From: an uncultured bacterium
Lineage (GTDB): Bacteria > Cyanobacteriota > Vampirovibrionia > Gastranaerophilales > Gastranaerophilaceae
Assembly (NCBI GenBank): GCA_949284715.1
Contig: CASDWH010000020.1
Coordinates: forward strand, 1-64,000
DNA length: 64,000 nt
Direction of reading: 5' to 3'
Below the pieces are notes generated by a model. The model saw only the letters and a list, made by a program, of their open reading frames with translations, made no database searches and was not told the DNA's origin. Position 1 is the first letter of the stretch. Every line of letters begins with the position of its first letter. This document shows, piece after piece, positions 61,720 through 64,000 of the stretch. A program made the translations under genes and the position numbers.

Positions 61720-62394
61720 ATGAGAATTTTAAGTATAATTTTTACATTGTTAATGTTTGCTAATACAGTTTTTGCGGCGCCGTTTGAGGCAGATGCAAAA
61801 ACAAAAAGAATACCGGCCGGTACGGTTCTATCGTTACAATTACTTTCTCCTATTGATACCAGAACAAATTCAGAAGGTGATTATTTTAATGCAATGCTTT
61901 TAACGGAACAGGTTTCCGGCGCTAATGTAATTCTTCCTGCCGGTTCTGTAGTCCGCGGTTGTGTTCGCTCTATTACACAGCCGAAAAGATTTTCTAAAGG
62001 AGCAGTGTTGTATCTTGATTTTGATCACGTAGTAACTCCAAGCGGCAGACAGTTACCGCTTGCAATGGGATTGACAGGAATTACTCATTTAACTGCTGAC
62101 GGAGGAATTTACGGTTCTTTAGGCTACGGAGAAGCCGTTCGGGAAAATTGGGAAAAAACAAAAGAAATTACAAGTAGTGCAATTGATGTTGGTTTATCTG
62201 CGGAAGATACAATGTCAGGACTCCAATATTTAACAACACCTTTTTGCGCAATCGGCGGTGCAATCGGCGGCGCAGGATACTTTATCGGCGACAGTATTGC
62301 TGATATGTTTAGAAAAGGTAAAAGCGTATATTTAAAACAAGGGCAGGTAATAGGTGTACAGCTTACAGAGCCGGTAGATATTCCGGTATATTAA
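61720..62394 (+). CDS. Exported protein of unknown function before fliI
   Basis: The 224-residue protein starts with a signal peptide (MRILSIIFTLLMFANTVFA, cleaved after about residue 19). The mature part begins with a beta-rich domain containing GTVLSLQLLSPIDTRTNSEGDYFNAMLL and ILPAGSVVRGCVRSI, like the domains of TrbI/VirB10-type proteins; the second half has a Gly-rich helix (PFCAIGGAIGGAGYFIGDSI). It starts the operon with fliI and follows GGAGGGG. It may be a periplasmic flagellar or envelope protein. Not recognised further. Confidence 0.75.
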   Translation: MRILSIIFTLLMFANTVFAAPFEADAKTKRIPAGTVLSLQLLSPIDTRTNSEGDYFNAMLLTEQVSGANVILPAGSVVRGCVRSITQPKRFSKGAVLYLDFDHVVTPSGRQLPLAMGLTGITHLTADGGIYGSLGYGEAVRENWEKTKEITSSAIDVGLSAEDTMSGLQYLTTPFCAIGGAIGGAGYFIGDSIADMFRKGKSVYLKQGQVIGVQLTEPVDIPVY

Positions 62395-62407
62395 TTACGG
62401 GTAAAAA

Positions 62408-63754
62408 ATGGAAGGTGTAGATCAAGAGTATTTAGATAATCTCAAAGCAAAAGTCAGGGAGCAGATAAAAGATACTGAACTTTATCAGTATAAAGGCAGT
62501 GTTTCAAAACTGCTTGGCCTGACTGTTGAAGTTAAGCTTCCGGGGCTTAAAATAGGTGATTTATGCTATATAGAAACTTATACCGGAGAGCGGAAACCTG
62601 CGGAAGTTGTTGCATTTAAAGGCGATGTCGCTCAACTACTCTTATTGTATGACGGCGCAGGAATCGGGCAGGGGTGCCTTGTGCAAACCAACGGTAAACC
62701 TATAATTGTGCCGATGGGTGATTTTTTATTAGGAAGGATTATAAATCCGCTCGGAGAGCCGATTGACGGTATGCCCCTTGATACAACAGGTGCTGTGTGG
62801 CGCCCGATTGAGGGTGCAGCACCTGAACCGTTTGAGCGCCCTATTATTTCAGAAATTTTTTCAACAGGTGTCCGCGCAATTGATAGTTGTTTGACTATGG
62901 GCTGCGGACAGCGTTTGGGATTATTTGCTGGTTCCGGTGTAGGTAAAAGTACACTGCTTGGTATGATTGCAAGAAATTCCGATGCGGATGTAAACGTTGT
63001 TGCGCTTATTGGTGAACGCGGCAGGGAGGTTAAAGAGTTCGTTGAGGATGCTCTTGGGGAAGAAGGCATGAAACATTCTGTTCTTGTTTGTTCAACAGGC
63101 GATCAGCCTCCGTTAATCCGGCAGAAGTGCCTCCTTACTGCAACTGCTGTATGTGAATATTTCAGGGATCAGGGGAAAAAAGTTTTTCTTATGACTGATA
63201 CGGTAACAAGATGTGCGATGGCGGGCCGTGAAGTCGGGCTGTCAGTCGGTGAACCTCCGACAATGAAAGGTTATCCTCCGTCAATCTTTTCGTGGCTTCA
63301 AAAAGTGCTTGAAAGAGCTGGTAATAGTTCTAAAGGTTCAATTACGGCTCTGTATACAGTACTTATGGAAGGTGATGATATTTCTGATCCGATTGTAGAT
63401 ATTGTAAGGGGGATTGTTGATGGTCACATTTTCCTTTCAAGAAAAGTTGCCGAAATGAATCACTATCCGGCAATTGATGTTTTGGGGAGTATTTCAAGGC
63501 TTATGTCCTCTATTGCCTCTCCTGAACATAAAGAGGCGGCCGGAAAAATGCGTGCATTAATGGCTTTATACCGTGAAAACAAAGACCTGATTGATGTTGG
63601 TATGTACCAGCCGGGAACTAATCCTAGGCTTGATACTGCAATCCAGATGATGCCGCAGATTAACGCTTTCTTGCAGCAGAGAACATCTGATATTGTTTCT
63701 ATGGATACAACAATTAGTACACTTATTCAGATGATGCAGGGCGTTAATATTTAG
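62408..63754 (+). CDS. fliI: Flagellum-specific ATPase FliI
   Basis: The export ATPase that unfolds and docks flagellar substrates. The 448-residue protein has Walker A GLFAGSGVGKSTLL, the GERGREV segment, Walker B VFLMTDTVTRCAM, and the C-terminal helical domain typical of F1-beta relatives. It has the FliI-type N-terminal barrel (TVEVKLPGLKIGDLCYI). It is 13 bases after the secreted protein, apart from fliH and fliJ, which are in other loci. Confidence 0.97.
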   Translation: MEGVDQEYLDNLKAKVREQIKDTELYQYKGSVSKLLGLTVEVKLPGLKIGDLCYIETYTGERKPAEVVAFKGDVAQLLLLYDGAGIGQGCLVQTNGKPIIVPMGDFLLGRIINPLGEPIDGMPLDTTGAVWRPIEGAAPEPFERPIISEIFSTGVRAIDSCLTMGCGQRLGLFAGSGVGKSTLLGMIARNSDADVNVVALIGERGREVKEFVEDALGEEGMKHSVLVCSTGDQPPLIRQKCLLTATAVCEYFRDQGKKVFLMTDTVTRCAMAGREVGLSVGEPPTMKGYPPSIFSWLQKVLERAGNSSKGSITALYTVLMEGDDISDPIVDIVRGIVDGHIFLSRKVAEMNHYPAIDVLGSISRLMSSIASPEHKEAAGKMRALMALYRENKDLIDVGMYQPGTNPRLDTAIQMMPQINAFLQQRTSDIVSMDTTISTLIQMMQGVNI

Positions 63755-63764
63755 GGATAAATAC

Positions 63765-64000
63765 TTAGATATTTTTTAGATGTTCTATTTTTAGTTCAGG
63801 CTCAAGAGTGATTCCCATTGCGTCAATCCTGTATTTTTTATATTGCGGATTTTCGCTAAGGTAGGTGAAGAGGCCTGTTTTTATGTGTTCATATTTAGTC
63901 TTTGTTATTGCTTCAAACGGGATTCCAAATTTATTATTTTTTCTTGTTTTGACTTCGACAAATACGAGAGTGCTTTTATCCAGTGCGATAATATCAATTT
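63765..64000 (-). CDS. yraN: YraN family endonuclease-like protein (5' end outside window)
   Basis: The C-terminal 77 residues are in view, with DIIALDKSTLVFVEVKTRKNNKFGIPFEAI, the UPF0102/YraN motif, and a Holliday-junction-resolvase-like fold with E-x-K (EVK). The function is unknown. The gene is cut by the window edge, so its length cannot be seen. It converges on fliI with a 10-base gap. Confidence 0.9.
   Translation of the reverse strand, partial: IDIIALDKSTLVFVEVKTRKNNKFGIPFEAITKTKYEHIKTGLFTYLSENPQYKKYRIDAMGITLEPELKIEHLKNI

Overview
The window is AT-rich bacterial DNA from a flagellated, Gram-negative-type organism. Supporting signs: an ATP-dependent flagellar export system, MS-ring and hook genes without any sporulation genes; SepF next to YggS; a VKOR-DsbA fusion of the kind common in cyanobacteria; a CheA with a fused receiver; FolE2; and several conserved-looking proteins I cannot place. 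My inference (not provable here) is a non-photosynthetic relative of cyanobacteria, Vampirovibrionia/Melainabacteria, order Gastranaerophilales. The standard genetic code is used, TTG starts are frequent, and coding is dense on both strands.

Layout. 1-6616: end of a flagellin gene, a palindromic GC-rich repeat, rplS-rbgA, then a flagellar hook operon (fliJ-fliK-flgD-flgE). 6831-8015: yggS-sepF. 8153-12634 (minus): a possible gene remnant, radical SAM-UbiA pair, ffh, complete flagellin. 12875-17903: LuxR-type response regulator, a structured non-coding stretch ending in a strong terminator, then ribH-murQ-gpsA-ricT-nitroreductase. 18034-22634: an AT-rich restriction-modification-like island of two methyltransferases facing three cysteine-rich proteins, one with a clear PD-(D/E)XK motif; it abuts the 3' end of ssrA (tmRNA, 22778-23181). 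23309-32399: speD and a signalling cluster (MCP, CheA-REC, REC-GGDEF, double CheW, GGDEF plus degenerate HD-GYP). 32413-38857: DUF167, orphan methyltransferase, small glycine-rich ORF, histidine kinase, VKOR-DsbA, queH, DUF6485, rmlA and unknowns. 39108-45274: flagellar basal-body operon fliE-fliF-fliG-like-fliH-flhA-yidD. 45338-48380: two unknown proteins around tRNA-Ile and rpsU. 48725-64000: rqcP-like, dnaE, rpmH, proC, folE2, aroQ, cysE-cysK, NAD(P)H oxidase-like flavoprotein, wecB, smpB, secreted protein, fliI and the end of yraN.

How it fits together. Flagellar genes are spread over at least four loci (1-6.6 kb, 11.8 kb, 39-45 kb, 62.4 kb). The signalling block at 24-32 kb could link chemotaxis to c-di-GMP and so to motility or surface life. 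tmRNA and SmpB, the two partners of ribosome rescue, are both present but 38 kb apart. The island at 18-22.6 kb is the strongest candidate for an undescribed system: its restriction-side proteins do not match a type I, II or III layout I recognise, and all three carry N-terminal cysteine clusters. Several promoters (ffh, smpB, wecB) place the -10 box exactly six bases before the start codon, which suggests leaderless mRNAs.
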